Source of the DNA: an uncultured Angelakisella sp.
GTDB lineage: Bacteria; Bacillota; Clostridia; Oscillospirales; Ruminococcaceae
DNA: 6,048 nucleotides
Assembly: GCA_937914895.1 (NCBI GenBank)
Contig: CALGIL010000089.1
Span: 1 to 6,048 of the forward strand
Direction: 5' to 3'
A program made the position numbers and the translations under genes. The notes beneath the pieces were generated by a model. The model saw only the letters and a list, made by a program, of their open reading frames with translations. It was not told where the DNA came from and ran no database searches. Position 1 is the stretch's first letter; each line of letters starts with the position of its first letter. Below are positions 5,093 through 6,048 of this stretch, piece after piece.

Positions 5093-5605
5093 ATGGATAA
5101 AAACGTATATTCCCTGCTCAACGAGCAGATCCAAAAAGAAATTTATTCCGCCTATCTGTACCTGGATATGTCCGACTATTACAGCGACGAGGGGCTGGAG
5201 GGCTTTGCCAACTGGTTCTACGTTCAGGCCCAGGAAGAGATGGACCACGCCATGCTCATCCGCACCTACCTGCTTAACAACAGCCAGCGTATAAAGCTTC
5301 TGCCCATAGACGCCCCCCAGGGCGGCTACGCGGACTTTGGCAAGCCCCTGGGCGACGCCCTGGCCCACGAGGAGTTTGTGACGGCGTCCATCCATACCAT
5401 CTACGAGGCCGCCGAGGCCGCAAAGGACTACCGCGCCGCCGAGTTCCTCAACTGGTTTGTCAAGGAACAGGGCGAGGAGGAAAAGAACGCCAGCGACCTG
5501 ATTAAAAAGTACGAGCTGTTTGGCAGCGACGCCAAGGGCCTGTACGCCCTGGATCAGGAGCTGGCCGCCCGCACCTACGCGCCGCCCAGCCTGGTTTTGG
5601 ACTGA
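5093..5605 (+). CDS. ftnA: Ferritin (bacterial, FtnA type)
   Basis: Iron-storage protein that oxidises ferrous iron and holds it in a 24-subunit shell; non-heme. The 170 residues match the family length. The ferroxidase residues of E. coli FtnA are all found at an offset of one: Glu16, Tyr23, Glu49, His52, Glu93, Gln126 and Glu129. Characteristic stretches include NEQIQKEIYSAYLYL, FYVQAQEEMDHAM and FLNWFVKEQGEEE. The ATG has AAGGAG 9 nt upstream. It lies 48 nt after the superoxide reductase gene with no promoter or terminator that I can see between, so they are likely co-transcribed. Taking up free iron limits hydroxyl radical formation from the peroxide that the reductase makes. Confidence 0.96.
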   Translation: MDKNVYSLLNEQIQKEIYSAYLYLDMSDYYSDEGLEGFANWFYVQAQEEMDHAMLIRTYLLNNSQRIKLLPIDAPQGGYADFGKPLGDALAHEEFVTASIHTIYEAAEAAKDYRAAEFLNWFVKEQGEEEKNASDLIKKYELFGSDAKGLYALDQELAARTYAPPSLVLD

Positions 5606-5636
5606 AAAACCTTAAATATTCCCAAGCCGCAGCGCA

Positions 5637-5674
5637 CAGGGGCACAGACGTAAAGCCTGTGCCCCTGCTCTTCT
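5637..5674 (+). terminator. Terminator-like hairpin after ferritin
   Basis: CAGGGGCACAG (5637-5647), a 9-nt loop, CTGTGCCCCTG (5657-5667): a perfect 11-bp stem, followed by CTCTTCT rather than a clean T-run. Its place 31 nt after the ferritin stop codon suits the end of the superoxide reductase-ferritin transcript. The weak U-tract means termination may be partial, with readthrough into the next gene. Confidence 0.6.
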
Positions 5675-5691
5675 GAAAGGGGGGTTTTTCC

Positions 5692-6039
5692 ATGTCCTGC
5701 GACGCCCGGTTTGGCATTCTCCCCAGCCCCAATCCCGAGCGGGATTACGCCGACGGCGCCCCCTGCCTGCCCGGGTGTGTGTCCATCGACGACGATATTT
5801 TGGAATACTGGTGGCCGCGCCTGTCCGCCATGGACAGCTATTACCACAGTCTGAAGCGCCCCGCCAGGGCCCTGGCCCGATGGGGGGTCACCCTGATCCC
5901 CCCTGCCTCCCTGCCCCTGTTTGAGGACATTGTGGAGCACGACACCCCCAAGGACTGCCGGGAGGAGATTCTGCCCCTGCTGGGCGTCATCCGCCAGGCG
6001 CGCCGGGAGGGGGCTTTTGTCATTCATTATGGGGTATAG
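5692..6039 (+). CDS. Conserved small protein of unknown function
   Basis: A 115-residue soluble protein with no signal peptide or membrane segment. It resembles, from memory, a family of short uncharacterised proteins in Clostridia sharing an N-terminal FGILPS-like start, a VSIDDDIL segment, a Y-x-HSL-x-RP-x-x-x-LA stretch (here YYHSLKRPARALA), GVTLIPPASL in the middle and a C-terminal FVIHYGV end. All of these are visible here, so the gene appears intact. The acidic SIDDD and the conserved histidines might bind a metal or ligand, but that is only a guess. It starts at an ATG with AAAGGGGGG 7 nt upstream. A hairpin separates it from ferritin, and no clear promoter of its own was found. Its stop codon is 9 nt from the window end. 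Membership of the redox regulon is not shown. Confidence 0.8.
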   Translation: MSCDARFGILPSPNPERDYADGAPCLPGCVSIDDDILEYWWPRLSAMDSYYHSLKRPARALARWGVTLIPPASLPLFEDIVEHDTPKDCREEILPLLGVIRQARREGAFVIHYGV

Positions 6040-6048
6040 GGGGCCCGC

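Overview
The window reads as a piece of chromosome from a GC-rich, anaerobic, Gram-positive (Clostridia-like) bacterium, possibly an Oscillospiraceae-type gut anaerobe. The reasons are strong AGGAGG ribosome binding sites, sigma-A-like promoters, a desulforedoxin-type superoxide reductase, and codon use rich in GCC, CTG and GGC. The taxon is an inference. No rRNA, tRNA, CRISPR array or insertion sequence was seen.

Left part (1-1062, minus strand): a chemotaxis pair read leftward from a good sigma-A promoter at 1034-1062. It holds cheW (956-459) and then the N-terminal 128 codons of a methyl-accepting chemotaxis protein that runs off the left edge. The divergent intergenic stretch 957-1325 holds that promoter, an unexplained plus-strand terminator-like hairpin (1185-1205) with a possible alternative pairing, and the promoter and operator of the next gene.

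Centre and right (1240-5674, plus strand): an oxidative-stress and redox cluster. In order it contains a CoA-disulfide-reductase-like flavoprotein fused to a rhodanese domain (1326-3002), a Prx6-type peroxiredoxin (3121-3810), a Crp/Fnr-family regulator (3888-4562), a two-iron desulfoferrodoxin/superoxide reductase (4667-5044) and a ferritin (5093-5605). A hairpin follows, then a small uncharacterised protein (5692-6039). The likely logic is that superoxide is reduced to peroxide by the superoxide reductase, peroxide is removed by the peroxiredoxin, iron is kept out of Fenton chemistry by the ferritin, and the NAD(P)H flavoprotein handles low-molecular-weight disulfides or persulfides.

The most notable result is regulatory. 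The reductase, the peroxiredoxin and the superoxide reductase each have a related 13-bp dyad (GTGAT-N3-RTCAC-like), followed after exactly 22 bp by a TATnCT -10 box. This centres the dyad at about -41, the class II activator position of Crp/Fnr proteins. The Crp/Fnr gene inside the cluster has the R-E-x3-R recognition-helix pattern that reads GTGA half-sites in E. coli CRP. Its own promoter has no such site. Instead it has a TTGACA-N17-TATACT promoter overlapped by a 32-bp inverted repeat. Together this suggests a small, locally encoded redox regulon.
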